Assembly: GCA_018398765.1 (NCBI GenBank)
Contig: JAHBMJ010001563.1
Span: 1 to 29,201 of the forward strand
DNA from: Chromera velia
Taxonomy: Eukaryota; Sar; Chromeraceae
DNA length: 29,201 nucleotides
Direction of reading: 5' to 3'
Notes under the pieces: generated by a model
What the model saw: only the letters and a program-made list of their open reading frames with translations
What the model was told of the DNA's origin: nothing
Database searches by the model: none
In this document: one piece after another, positions 1 to 10,624 of the stretch
Position numbering within the stretch: the first letter of the stretch is position 1
Layout: the number at the start of each line of letters is the position of its first letter
Position numbers and translations under genes: made by a program

Positions 1-369
1 CGATTAGTCTCTCTCGAGCTTCGGCGTCACCACGTGTTAAGAGCTACAGGAAGCCCTCAGAATAGACAAAGGGAAGTGACACTAGTTAGGCTCTAGTGAG
101 GCTCCAAGATGATCTAAGTGTCTGAAGAGTCAGAAGTTAGGTTCCAGAAAATTCAATCTATAGCGCTAAGGTTGATCGCTTATCACTCAATTTCACGTCA
201 ATATCGAATACAGATCTTCGCATTTTTGCTCAAGTTTGGAGGTTGACTTCAGAAAGGCAATTCTGATGGTGTCGGACCTCCCAAGATGACCTATGACCTC
301 GGAGATCCTCTCGGGGAAATCTGGATTTTGATTTTTCTTGCGTGATCCGATTTTGCAGATGCGACAGTC

Positions 370-665
370 CATTCAGACCGGGCGATTATTCGATTTCAGA
401 GCCGATCAATCGCCGCGCTTAAATTCGAATTCAGACCTGCAGAATTCGACCAGATAAAATCGGGTATTGTGAGTTTCGACCAAGTAGTATTCGGATACTT
501 TGAATTTAGACCGTGCACTATTCGGTTTTTGGTCTGATGGTTTTTCGAATTCAGACCGCGTACTATTCGACGTCTCGATTTCTGACCGCGCTTCTTTTTA
601 TCTTCGATTTTAGACCAGGTCTTATCCAGCTCTTATCAATTTTAGACCGTGCTTTATTCGGATGC
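370..665. repeat. Degenerate tandem repeat around a TTCGAATTCAGACCG core
   Basis: Diverged copies of a core resembling TTCGAATTCAGACCG followed by a variable stretch and CTATTCG recur about every 45-60 bases (near 370, 427, 500, 545, 575, 605 and 638). Spacing and sequence have drifted, so this looks like an old minisatellite or the internal repeats of a transposon. No coding potential is evident. Confidence 0.5.
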
Positions 666-680
666 ATGTATTTTAGAATT

Positions 681-752
681 CTGCCGATGGTGGGACTCGA
701 ACTCGGGACCTCTCGGTCCGAGCCTTTCATCCTGACCATTAGGCTACGGAGA
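681..752 (-). tRNA. tRNA-like sequence, probably a tRNA pseudogene or SINE head
   Basis: On the minus strand a segment contains TAGCCTAATGG, which fits the pol III A box and tRNA D-arm, and about 35 bases later AGTTCGAGTCC, which fits the B box and T loop. The spacing is that of a tRNA. The acceptor and T stems do not pair cleanly (the 5' TCTCCGT would need ACGGAGA, but the 3' side reads ATCGGCAGA), and the anticodon loop lacks the usual T at position 33, so no isotype is assigned. A degraded tRNA or tRNA-derived SINE promoter is more likely than a working tRNA. Confidence 0.4.
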
Positions 753-1110
753 CTAGGTCCTAACTTAGAGATCGTCTTTACCTAATTCTTGTTTTTTCTT
801 ATCTTTTTACTTCTTTTTATTTTCATTTTCAATCGTTTGATCTTGTCTCCTTATCCAAGTTAAAATGTTAAATTCGTTGCCTCTTTTCTATTATTTTCTA
901 TCATTTAAGATTCATTTTTCTTTTATTAAATACTTTCTTTTAACTCTATTTTCTTATGTCTAGACTAGCGCATAGCAAAGCGAAGAAAAACAGGAATGCC
1001 CAAAACACAGGGCAGCAAAAGGGGAAGGGACTCCAGTCCGGTTTGCAATAAGTACCTCCCTGAACCTAAGATCCACTTGAATGGTGGGGCCGCATTTTTA
1101 GATAGGCTTG

Positions 1111-1262
1111 AACGCCTGCGCCGCAGGCGTGGGTGGTATCTTGAAGGCCCGCGCCGCAGGCGCGGGCGGTGTCTCAAAAGGCAGCGCCGCAGGTGCGGGC
1201 AGTGTCTTGACTGGCTGTGCCGCAGGCACAGGCGGTGTCTTAAAAGGCAGCGCCGCATGCAG
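1111..1262. repeat. Five-copy 33-bp tandem repeat of GC-rich hairpins
   Basis: The core GCCGCA(GG) starts at 1120, 1153, 1186, 1219 and 1252, an exact 33-base period. Each unit can fold into a short stem, for example GCCCGCGCC-GCA-GGCGCGGGC in copy 2 and CTGTGCC-GCA-GGCACAG in copy 4. Stem bases change on both sides together between these copies. A separate copy with the same flanking words lies near 1770-1813. Confidence 0.8.
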
Positions 1263-1292
1263 CTAGGTGTCTAAAAAATCGTAGCTGCATGC
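1255..1292. other. Perfect 10-bp inverted repeat (hairpin)
   Basis: GCATGCAGCT at 1255-1264 is exactly inverted as AGCTGCATGC at 1283-1292, with an 18-base loop. It directly follows the 33-bp array and may be part of the same element. Confidence 0.6.
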
Positions 1293-2523
1293 GTGTCTAG
1301 ATGCGTAGGTGTGTCTACCCGTCTTCCAAAGTGCTAGCCGAAGTGCAAGTATATCCAAACCTAGATCCAAAGGCAAGCAGCTGAGGAAGAACAGAGTGAG
1401 GCCCAGCAGAGAGAAGCAGAGAGATAAGAGCAACAAAAGAGGCTTGCTCTTTGTCAAACGCGCGGTTTTAGAGTACGAGCTCACTAAACGCAGGTGCAAG
1501 CCCATAAAATGTGCAGATTAAGCAATTTTACTGATTCTAATTCAGAAGATGAATGAATAGAGATATTATATATGACCGTATACTGGTATCGAGCTATGCA
1601 TAATGTAATTTAGGAGATAATATTGATATTGTATGATTATGTATGATGATATGTACGAAACCTAGGTATGAATAGTATTTTAAAAGCAATATATCGATTT
1701 ATTTATACGTTATTATTTTTCATTTTTTTTTTAATATTCTTTGAATGAGATTTGCTAGGCTGCAAATTTGGATAGACTTGATTGGCCGCGCCGCAGGTGC
1801 GGACGATCTTGATATTTTTTTTTCAAGTGGACATTAGGTTCAGGGAGGTCGCAACAAACACCTCTGAAAAAGGGGCTCAGACAAAGAGGAGTGGAAAAAG
1901 GAGAGGACGGGAAGAAAGGGGCTCAAAAAGCTAAACCCAAAGCACCTATGCTACTTAAATAAAAAGAAAGAGGAACTGTAGAACAACCACTGGCAGCAGA
2001 AGGTGGACAAGTGAGGAAAGAGGACGTTTAAATTTAAAAAGAAGATGCCCAGCTTGTTGAGAGTATGGAGGAAGATGGGGAGGAGATTCAATCACAGTCC
2101 GCTTCCCCAGCGGTCTTGTCTGAATTAAAGAACACGGTGATTGCTATCACCAAGACACTGTCAGGGAAGCTGTTGCTGCGTCAAGTAGGATCCAACATAG
2201 GGGTGTATCCTCTTATTAGAACATTAGGGGGGGGGGGCATCCAAACTTGCTCCGTTATGCCCGTGGATGGCGGGACGAGCATTGGGCGCTTCGCGCCCGA
2301 TGCGCCAGACACTGCCCCCCCCGGTGTCTGCTGCTACCGGCCCATGCGAGAAGGGATACCCCCCCCCAGTGTTCATGCGGAGTTGCCCACCGAGGCTGAC
2401 GTTTAGCTTTTTAATGCATGCATGCATGCATTTTTTTTTTTAGAGGTCCATTAATTTCACCTCCCATACACCTGAACGTGCCTGAACGGCAACACCCACC
2501 CAACCTTCCTCACTGAGTAGTAG

Positions 2524-2739
2524 AGAGCCTTCCGGCTCCGTGAACTCGAACAAGATGACAGCGTCTACCTTATCGAGAAGATTGTCAGTGGGGAGAAGCG
2601 GGGGAGGACAAGGTATTTCCTCATTAAGTGGGAGGGATACCCCGAGGAGAAAAACACCTGGGAGTTAGAGAGAAACCTCCTTGGTGCCTCTGTCAAGAAG
2701 ATAGTCGCCGCTTACAAGAAGGCTAACCGGATGAAGTGA
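2524..2739 (+). pseudogene. Chromodomain fragment inside the DNA transposon
   Basis: An open stretch of 71 codons between stops at 2521 and 2737 encodes a chromodomain: VYLIEKIVSGEKRGRTRYF, then LIKWEGYPEEKNTWELERNL, then a basic helix ending KKANRMK. The aromatic and acidic positions expected for a methyl-lysine binding fold (Y, W, W) are present. There is no good start codon, so this is a C-terminal remnant. Chromodomains of this kind end the integrases of Ty3/Gypsy chromoviruses, and that is the likely origin. Its position between the TIRs suggests capture by, or earlier insertion into, the transposon. Confidence 0.7.
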
Positions 2740-2789
2740 AAGGAAAGATGCAGGAGAGGATGGGTTGGCTAAGCACATGCACACATGTA

Positions 2790-2809
2790 CGTAGAGAGAG
2801 AAAGAGACA

Positions 2810-2842
<33 letters not shown>

Positions 2843-2859
2843 TGAGAGAGAGAGAGAGC
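2790..2859. repeat. GA-rich microsatellite
   Basis: Mostly GA dinucleotides with a few interruptions. It lies within the transposon at 2197-3516. Confidence 0.9.
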
Positions 2860-4115
2860 TCCGAGTCATTTTTATTATGTATCTATAGATAGGTCGGACC
2901 TCGTGCCTGAAGGGGGTCCATAGGCTTGTCAAAACGTATCGGAGTGACTTTGCATTAGGGTAGTCAGGTGTTCCAACGTTTTCTTCTCCTTCCTCAGTCC
3001 TTCTCTTTGCATGCAATTGGTGTATCGCATTTATACATGGTGTCTCGATGGACCGAGATCGTGTACATGCATATATGACTCTATCGCCTTTCCCTCTATC
3101 GCTTTTCCCTCTTCTCTCAGCATTTTTCACTGTTTGGAGATCAAAAAATTACTGATGACTTGCACAGTCATTAACAAGTTGCATATGAATGAGATTGCAT
3201 ACGATTGTTAACTAAGCTAGTGACATATTAGTAACATGATTAGTTTGAAGACACTTTTAAATGGTGTCTGATAGTTTAAGATATATTAGTGTTTTTGAGT
3301 TTTAAGATAGTCTTACATAGTTGAAGAGATTTTAAGATATTGTATAGCTGAGAAGTTAGGAGTTTTTTTTGTCCACCATTATGCCTCACACCCCCCCGCC
3401 ATCCGTAGTCTGGCGTTTTCAGATGACCTCATTCTGAATCACACCGGGGGGGGGCATCCACCCTCAGCTCTCATAGCGCTGCATACCACCCCCCCCTTGG
3501 TGTCATACACCCCTATGATCCAACGTGAATAGAACGGACCCATTAAAAATGTAGAGGGGGCCCGTTGCTATCGCTCTTTCACAAGTCAACCTTCTTTGAG
3601 TGCGAATGGACTTACCATCATTTGATGGAAATCAAATGAAGGCAAAAAGCTTTTTAAACTCGCTGATGAGGTTGAATGAGAGGTTGGGGTAAACTTTCAA
3701 GAACCTTAGGGACATCTATCTCCCGACAGCGCTCGCAGGGCCTGCAAAACAGTGGTACAAAATGCAGGCACCTGAGTGATTGGAGGGATGCACAACAGCT
3801 GCACACCTCAAAGAAATGTTTCTTACAAGATACGGTATCGACGAGCGGGAAGCTGAACGCAAGAAAAGAATGCTTCTTCAGATAACCCAAAACTTCGCAG
3901 AGAGTTCCTCTGACCACGTCACCCGCTTTGAGGAGCAGTGCTTTGCCGCAAATTAGAGCACTGACGACCCCACCGCCTTAGGAGCTTTCATTGAAGGCAT
4001 AGAGGATGGCGAGCTTCGCATTCAAATGGAAACCCACACGTACAGTACATTTAAAGAACTACAGGTGAACCTGAGGAAGTGGGAAGACGTGGTGAGGAGG
4101 AAGGAAGGTCGATAA

Positions 4116-4831
4116 GAGATGGCAAGTAGGCGAAGTAACAGACCTGTGAAACGCCTGAGGGTTGCGGCGATAGAAGGAGAAGAAAACTTTCAAACAAACG
4201 AGGGCAAGGACCTTGAAGAAGGGGAAGATCTTGAAATGGACAGGCTATGTACAGAAAAGAAAGACCCGAAAGGGGACACCTGGTTCCTTTTTTAATTTGT
4301 GGGCTATTCACAGCCAGAGTGGTGTCATGAGAATGATTGCTCGTGCCCAATCCTGATTGACCGCGGCTTCCGTCAAGAGAAGAGGTGTCAGGATGAAAGA
4401 CGGAATCGACAGAGGATGGGAAACGAAAATGTCCCAAGCAGTTCGGCTGAGTGACTCTGCAGGCAGTCAGGCAGAAAGCAACCAAAAGAAAGAAAAAGGA
4501 TAAGACAAAAAAAATGGCAGGGGACTTGGTTTACTCAGAAGGGTAAGAGAGGCAGGCGGGTATAGTTGTTTGCATGATGAGCTGACGTCAAAAATCAAAG
4601 GAGGGTGCACAGTCTAGTTCTAATGTTCCTTTCCTTTTATATCTTTATTCATGAGGTGTTCAATTTTCTACTCTAATAGGCTCTGCCCAAGCTCCTTGTT
4701 TGTGAATATCAGATAAACCGAAGAAATAAAGAAGTCGGAAGGAACATTACTACACTATGACAGCCTGCACAGTCATATATAACATTACGTGCTTGCTGCA
4801 TTAGTCAGGCAGTGCGCTGAGTTAACAAGGG
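4116..4831. other. Purine-rich relic sequence, no intact gene
   Basis: This stretch follows the gag remnant in the same orientation and is A/G-rich with short open runs in several frames. It may be decayed retrotransposon sequence, but no protease, reverse transcriptase or integrase motif could be read in it. Confidence 0.35.
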
Positions 4832-5938
4832 ATGGATGAAGAGCACCAAATCCCGAAGAACATTGCCCTGAGTCAGGAAGAATCAAAAGCTAACCAGACA
4901 GCATGTCAGCGGCAAAAAATACGAGCAGACGAACAGATCATGCGAATGAGCGTTCAAGAATTGCACTGGGTTTCGGGCTTTGATTACAAGGTCCAAGGAA
5001 GCGGCGATCTTGATCTGTCTCATCAATACCTCAGAGTCAAAGGCATGCTTCCATCTCAAATCCGGAATATAGGCAAAGAGCCAGACTCAATGACTTCTTA
5101 ATCTTTTGATGACGCAGAGTGGGAGGTCGAAAAAATTCTTGATTACGATGAGAGGCGTAACTAGTAAAAAGTCTAATAGAAAGACTAGCCGTCAGGTCCA
5201 GACAATCCACAATGGATTCCAGCATCAAACTTCCAGGGCACCGGGGACCGCCTGCTCGTTGAGTACCATCATAAAGTGAGGCAAGACGTCCAGCTGCTTG
5301 ACAAACGCCTGGCAGTTCTCAATTTTTTTGAGATAGAAGATTCCATGGACCACGCAGCTGCTGCTAGAATGCACGAGCCAGAAATAAAGCTGGAGACCGG
5401 CGATGATACAGAGTCTCGCCCCACCACAAGCTTGTTGCCTAGCGTCGAGCTCAAAGACTTTCTGAAAACGCATCTCCCACTGCATCTGCAGATGGAACTT
5501 GCACGTCTTCATCCCACATTCGAGATAACAGAAATGAGTGGTCCCAAACCCATTGCTGCTACTAGTGCATCTGCCAGCTCCCCTGCTCCACCTCACTATG
5601 TACAAGCGTTCAATCCCTTCCTCTTTAGCCAGAACGGCCATCAGTATCCCCAGATTGTGTTGAAATGATCGTTTTTCTCTCCTATGGAGTTTAAAGGTAA
5701 AGAGCGGCATCTCTGGCAGCATAAAGGGCTCCACAATGCCAATCAGAGTCTGGCTTCTCATACGCGAAATTTAATAGTTCGCCCTCCTTCTCCTCAATCT
5801 CCTTGGTGGTTAAAGGCCCGTTCTTCAGAGGCCCGCCCTGGCAGCTCCAGATTGGGCAGCGGTTCTTTATCTGCACAGAAGACAGAACCATCCAGAAGTC
5901 TACAAGAAGAGCTTAATAAGTTTATGGACGAGGACTAG
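4832..5938 (+). pseudogene. Decayed gene for a chromodomain protein
   Basis: One reading frame runs through the whole stretch (about 368 codons) and is broken by stops at 5099 (TAA), a cluster at 5162-5187 and 5666 (TGA). The N-terminal 90 residues are not recognised. A chromodomain follows: AEWEVEKILDYDERRN before the stop cluster, and DNPQWIPASNF plus GTGDRLLVEYHHK after it. The stops fall where the central strands of the fold (usually like YLVKW) should be. The remaining roughly 220 residues are polar and rich in S, P and A, and unrecognised. It could be the tail of an integrase or a stand-alone chromatin reader. The neighbour on the minus strand is a viral-type replication gene, so a virus or Polinton-like origin is possible but unproven. 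Confidence 0.5.
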
Positions 5939-6082
5939 TGGGGAGCTAGGTGCTACAGAGGTTATCAAAGGACCCCTAAGATAACACTCACTTCTGAAAA
6001 ACGCCTACGTCTATCGTTACTATATACATAATATATATAAGTAAAGTTCCACATAAAAACCATAGAAGCATAACGACATAAG

Positions 6083-6250
6083 ATGCATCTCTACCGGACT
6101 TGCTTCCCAGAAAAGATTCAAGATGAACAGCGAAGGTGGTATACAGAAAAACGCTTAGATCCTGCTTGGTTAGAACTTCAGCGCATGAAGGCACGAACAG
6201 CGTATCACACTAAAAGGCGAAATGAGTGTTATCAGGCGGTGCCAGCTTGA
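6083..6250 (+). CDS. Small hypothetical protein, 55 residues
   Basis: A short open frame from ATG at 6083 to TGA at 6248 encodes a charged, W- and R-rich peptide (for example DEQRRWYTEKRLDPAW). Codon content looks more protein-like than the alternatives on either strand, but the 3' end overlaps the tail of the convergent primase-helicase relic. No family is recognised, and it may be a remnant of a longer viral gene. Confidence 0.25.
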   Translation: MHLYRTCFPEKIQDEQRRWYTEKRLDPAWLELQRMKARTAYHTKRRNECYQAVPA

Positions 6251-8751
6251 AACCACAAAGGCCTCTCTGGTTATTTCTCCACCAAGGTTGTATCTGGCCT
6301 CTACCTATTCTTTTGAGTATTTGTTGCAGCTTGAGTTTTGTGATATTGAGGTCTTGTTGACGAATAAACAACTCCAAGTCACTATTGCTGACGATGTCCG
6401 TCTCGATCCCCGTAATTCGAAAACACCGTTCACAGATGGTTTCGGGATCTCGTTCACTGTCAACCATAGGATCTTCACTATCGGGAGGTAATATCACAGC
6501 GGAGGTTTGGTAATGACGGAAAATCAGGTGGTAGCATGCATGGATCCACCTGGCAGTTGCACACTTCTCCTTGATGTCGGGGTCTGCCATTTTATACCTG
6601 GACAGATAGTTGTCTGCATGGCTATAATCCGATCGTTGCTGTTCAAACCAGGCGGCTGACTTGAACTTATTGAGGCTTTCAAAAGGAAAGATTGTCTTAC
6701 AGGCATCGATAGGCTCAATCGGAGGGCAGTCATTACAGAACATCAGCAGACGGGGGTCAATCCGAAATTCTTGGGCATTGTTATATAGACGTCGTGCACA
6801 TAGCACATCTCCACCGAAAGCAAAACGTTTGATCAGATTACCATTAATCTTGACTGCTTTATTGGAGGCGTCCATCTGAATTTCCTGGATAAATGCTAAG
6901 TAGGCAAACTCGGCGTCCAGCATCCATCTACCTTCTTTGGTGGGATCTGTATGGAACGAGGCCATCAAAAAATTTTTTGAAAGAGGATTGATGACGTATT
7001 TCTCAAACATGTTCTACAAAAGAGTGCTAGTGACGCTTTTCCCTGAATTTTGCTCTCCTATACATCTCCTCCAATGTTTATCTTCAACATGGCCTCCGAT
7101 TGCCCTGGCAAGAAAGCGGAGAAACAAGTGGGCCTGTTTTTCAAATGTAGCTTCAAAAACCTAGTTCAAAAACCTGAATACGCACTTCTTCAATGGCTTC
7201 CTCGTTCGGCGTGGAATCGTAGTCATAATTAATAATGATGGTCGTATCAATGCTGCTGCCAATCTATGATCATGGGGTAAAGGTTTGGCTGGGAAGGTCA
7301 TATACACCATTTTTGAAACAGACCTTCCCCTTCGAGCTGCGATGAAGACGGTCGTACAGCGCGTTGTCTTGGTTATCGTCCTGTCGGGTATAGCACTTCA
7401 GTGCTTCAATAATATTTTTTGCGGTAGGGACATTTTGGGATAAGGATGCACTCTTCTCTGCAGAGAGGGGCTTTCGAATGTTTGTTTGAAGACAGATACC
7501 CAAGAGAGCATTATCGACCTGCATGGGGCAAGATTCCTACCGATGACCCTCTCGGAAAAAAAAATTTCCCTGACAATATTTCAGCCGGTCAGCCAAAATC
7601 GTTCTTAGCAGCCATCCTGCTTCTATATAAATTGAAGCTAAAAGTAGAGGCAGGGTTTTACGATAAGACCTTTTAGCACTTGGGGAAGGGAAAAAGAGAC
7701 AAATCACTTCAGTAGCTGCCGCTTCAGTAATTGTCTTGGTGTATCGTTAAGAATTGTCTTTGTAGGCCCACATGTGGAGGGAAACTTTCGTTAAACGTTG
7801 CTTCCCTCCCGCCCGATATAGAAACGAATCAAACTTTTTGTTGCACTCATGTGGATCGTATTTGGCCGGGCACTTTTCAAAAAATACGTGGAAGAGCTGA
7901 CGGCCAGCTTCTTCTAATTTATTTTTGATTGCGTGACCGACATCGATTCACTGCTGATAGTTTTGTGCCCGCTCATCTGAAAGGTAATCACACAAATTTC
8001 TGATCTCTGTAGTGACCGCATCGATCTGTGCTGAAGGTGAACAGGCTTCTGCTAGTATGTGGGTATTGTCGACTGGTAATGGGGGGGCGTTTGATGGTAA
8101 GCTGAGATTCGCTTGGGCCTTTCTCTTAGAAGAAGCGACACGTACCACCGCATCAAGAAAAAAAGACGGAACTGGCTGGAGAAGGCCTCCGCCTAGTATA
8201 TTTTGTGCATGCTGGAATGGAGCCTGTATTTCATCCCCTAAAATAAATGCATACTGAAAGGTCTCGCTTCCTTTCTCAATGTACACGGTCGTTGGGGGAG
8301 CAATCAGCAGCCCACCTTCAGACCGTGTGTCAACCTTTTCGTACTTTGACAGCACTTCACTTCAGTTTGGGACTCTTTGGTCGTATTGAAAATATATATG
8401 AAAGCCCCATCGCGTCTGGACTGTCAGGTACCTTTTCAGCTCAGGGTGTTCTCCAAGGGCCCGTTCGTATTCATCTTGATGATCAAAATCAAATATGGTC
8501 AAATTACTTTTCTTGCCTATAAGGAGTGCAATGCCCTCTTCGTGATCGAAATCAACGTACGCATCCATATTTTTACGCGTGATCTTGGACCACTTTAGGG
8601 GTGAATAAAATTTCTTTCCCTTCTCTTCTTCAGTTTCAGGGTCCTGTGGGATTTGGACGTGGAGGAATTTCAAAGTGAAAAATATGAACCCTGCTCTTCT
8701 GTAAAGCTGGGCATAGGCCGCAAGCTGTTGCCGACCATTTTGGATATCCAT
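6210..8751 (-). pseudogene. Endogenous viral PrimPol-D5 (SF3) primase-helicase, inactivated
   Basis: Nearly a full-length gene (about 845 codons) for the fused replication protein seen in algal giant viruses, virophages and Polinton-like viruses. The likely start is ATG at 8751. The archaeo-eukaryotic primase part shows LTIFDFDHQDEYE (metal-binding DxD), TRWGFHIYF (His motif) and VDTRSEGGLLIAPPT. A linker with SLHMWAYKDN follows. The D5_N part has GKVCFKNGVYDL. The SF3 helicase part has Walker A GEQNSGKS at 7035-7058, an acidic Walker B-like AFIQEIQMD, FGGDVLCARRLYN, and sensor-like MFCND. It is broken by stops at 8362, 7948, 7747, 7537, 7270, 7264 and 7014 and by one frame change near 7160. 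The order of domains is intact. The hosts of such viruses are protists. Confidence 0.85.
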
Positions 8752-8805
8752 TTCCTTTTTTTTTTCTCTTGTAATATATATCAAAAAGAAGATTGTGACC
8801 ACCAA

Positions 8806-9540
8806 ATTTTCTTTAAATAAAAAATAATCGTGGGATAATCAAACGCTGAACGGCTGAACGGCGCTGAAGTATGCATCTGCAAAAGATGTGCATAAAGATG
8901 ATTCGATAACCACTTTCCATGTAGACTGACTGGATATATCTTAATATTTGTTGTTAAGCAGCTCAGATCAGCTCGGCACTCTCCTAGGGGGATGGCATGT
9001 CGATGTGAATCAAAGAAGTCCAAATGAACTGCAAGAAATGAAGTATCAGAAAGTTATGCAGGGTTACTAACTATCTTTGCCATAAAGAGACCTTTGCTAA
9101 ACTTCCCTGGTTACGTACAGCTGGCAAGAACCGGGATGGCTAGCAGTCTTGGATATGAAGCGTCAGAGAGCCGGAAACGAAGTGTATAGGTTATTGTTAT
9201 AAGCTTGCCTACCTACATTGTTCTACTCATCTGTGGAACAAGCTTCAGCACTGCGCATAATGTCGTATAGGCTGCAAAAAGGTAGAAAAGAGTCTAAAAG
9301 ACTGTTTTCTAGCTTTACTGACCTGAGTCTGTTGCGCTGATGCAGCTAGTGGGTACAGTGTACAAGGGCTCCCGATGGCGCACAGCTTCAGTACTATGCA
9401 GTCCCAAATCTTCAAATTTTACGTCCGCTTGCACATTGGAAAGCAGACAAAAATAAATTCGAAGACAGTTGCAAAAAACAGTCGGGAAGTATACTAGACT
9501 TGGCGTAAAGCCAGAGATGTTCTAAACAGACGTATACATG
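8806..9540. other. No gene recognised
   Basis: AT-rich sequence upstream of the viral relic. Reading frames are short on both strands, and no repeat, TIR or promoter motif stands out. Confidence 0.4.
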
Positions 9541-9548
9541 CTAAATTG

Positions 9549-10624
9549 CTAGGGTATGACACCTGAAAAAAAAATAAATATAATTTAATTACAAACCCTA
9601 GGGATATGTGTCACTCTGATTAGCTATGACTCTAAAAAGTGGTTTTTTAAGGTTTTTAGGATGAACTGACCTTGTTCCTATGATAACACAACTTTTTGAA
9701 TTAAATCTCATGACCTTTTATGTATGGGAAAGTCAATTCGCCCTCTGAGGTTCGCAAACGCTCATGACGTCAGTTTGCAAACCTAATCCCCCAACCTGAC
9801 CAAACCTGTCTAAACCTGTCTAAACCTGGTTCCAAATGGCTTTTGCATAAACACACAGAAGATGTAAAGCAAAACAACCTGGCATTTTACCAGGAAACAT
9901 CAGACAAATCGATTATTCAACGAATGCAAGATAAAATCAAGAACACAAAAGCTGCCTTCATTCTTTCATACTTTAACAGACTTATCCAGAGGTGCAATTT
10001 CCTTTTCAAACGCCCGGTCAACTTACTCAAATTCTTTATCTTCAATTCATAACCCGCCATCAATGTTTAGTGCAGTGGGTTTCCAAATTCCTCAATTAAT
10101 ATGTGTGTGGTTTCCACGGAGAGGCGATCAAGCAAACAAAGATCGTGCCGGAAAAGAAGAGAGGGGAAAGGGGGGAGGAGCAGGACAAGGAGAATGCAGC
10201 GGTTGCTATGAATGCTGATGTGAGCGAAGCTATATCCCCTTCCTGAAACGCTCATGCACAGAGTGTCACAGACGTGGTCCTACCGGCAAAAACGTACAAA
10301 ATGTGCTTTTAACAGATCATTCACACACAGATTTCAGAAGTTTGACCAGGTTTGGATGGGTTTGAAGAGGTTTGGAAGGTTTGAGTCTGGTGCAACCATG
10401 GTTTTCAAACCAATTCTAAACCTGACATAGCAAATGGGTTTTAAACTCATCTAAACCTATCTTAATCTACCCTACCTTTAGCCACTTGACCCTATTTTAG
10501 CGTTTTTTAAGATTTTCTAGCAAATTGAGCTCCAAAAATCTCTTTTAAAACATCAAAAATTTAAGTTTTTATTGAAAAACCTAACTTTAAACCTAGGGTA
10601 CCCTCACAAAGTGTCAGACCCTAG
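9549..10624. mobile_element. hAT-like non-autonomous element with AAACCT subterminal repeats
   Basis: Terminal inverted repeats read CTAGGGTATGACAC on the left and CTAGGGTCTGACAC on the complement of the right end (13 of 14). The flanks are CTAAATTG at 9541-9548 and CTAAATTC at 10625-10632, a 7-of-8 direct repeat consistent with an aged 8-bp duplication. Many copies of AAACCT(G) lie near the left end (9778-9832), and inverted AGGTTT copies lie near the right (10338-10480). Such arrays are usual transposase binding sites in hAT elements. No transposase is encoded. Confidence 0.65.

Larger units (their letters stand above)
1054..1849. mobile_element. Segment bounded by 27-bp imperfect inverted repeats
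   Basis: Bases 1054-1080 match the reverse complement of 1823-1849 at 25 of 27 positions (arm begins ACCTCCCTGAACCTAA). Weaker similarity (GTTTG nearby) extends outward on both sides, so the true ends may lie outside these coordinates. The interior holds the 33-bp palindromic array and one more copy of that unit near 1785. No target-site duplication and no transposase were found. A non-autonomous DNA transposon is the simplest reading. Confidence 0.45.
2197..3516. mobile_element. Non-autonomous DNA transposon with 12-bp TIRs and 8-bp TSD
   Basis: The ends are perfect 12-bp inverted repeats, ATAGGGGTGTAT at 2197-2208 and its complement at 3505-3516. They are flanked by a perfect direct repeat GATCCAAC at 2189-2196 and 3517-3524. 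Eight-base duplications are typical of hAT, P and Merlin elements; the TIR resembles hAT ends but lies one base further out than usual. Six G or C runs of 7-11 bases sit near the two ends (2227, 2315, 2359, 3391, 3446, 3489). A hairpin with an 11-bp stem lies at 2279-2303. No transposase is visible. The interior includes a chromodomain fragment. Confidence 0.8.
2065..4115 (+). pseudogene. Dead LTR-retrotransposon gag, interrupted by a DNA transposon
   Basis: Two pieces, 2065-2196 and 3525-4115, lie in one reading frame once the inserted element and one target duplication are set aside. The downstream piece resembles Ty3/Gypsy-type Retrotrans_gag: a DLPSFDG start, a segment ending GPAKQWY, then LKEMFLTRYG, QITQNFAES and a FIEGIEDGELR-type C-terminal part. 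In-frame stops occur at 3552 (TAG), 3597 (TGA), 3690 (TAA), 3777 (TGA) and 3954 (TAG), with the final TAA at 4113. No zinc knuckle, protease, reverse transcriptase or LTR was recognised nearby. The family call rests on motif pattern only, and the upstream 44 codons are assigned to gag because of frame continuity. Confidence 0.65.

Noticed and set aside
1090-1262. CRISPR array
   Set aside because: The 33-bp period has no unique spacers of constant length; variation is spread through the unit, and the context is eukaryotic.
5225-5761. 178-codon minus-strand frame
   Set aside because: It is the antisense of the chromodomain-gene relic, which has recognisable domain sequence on the plus strand.
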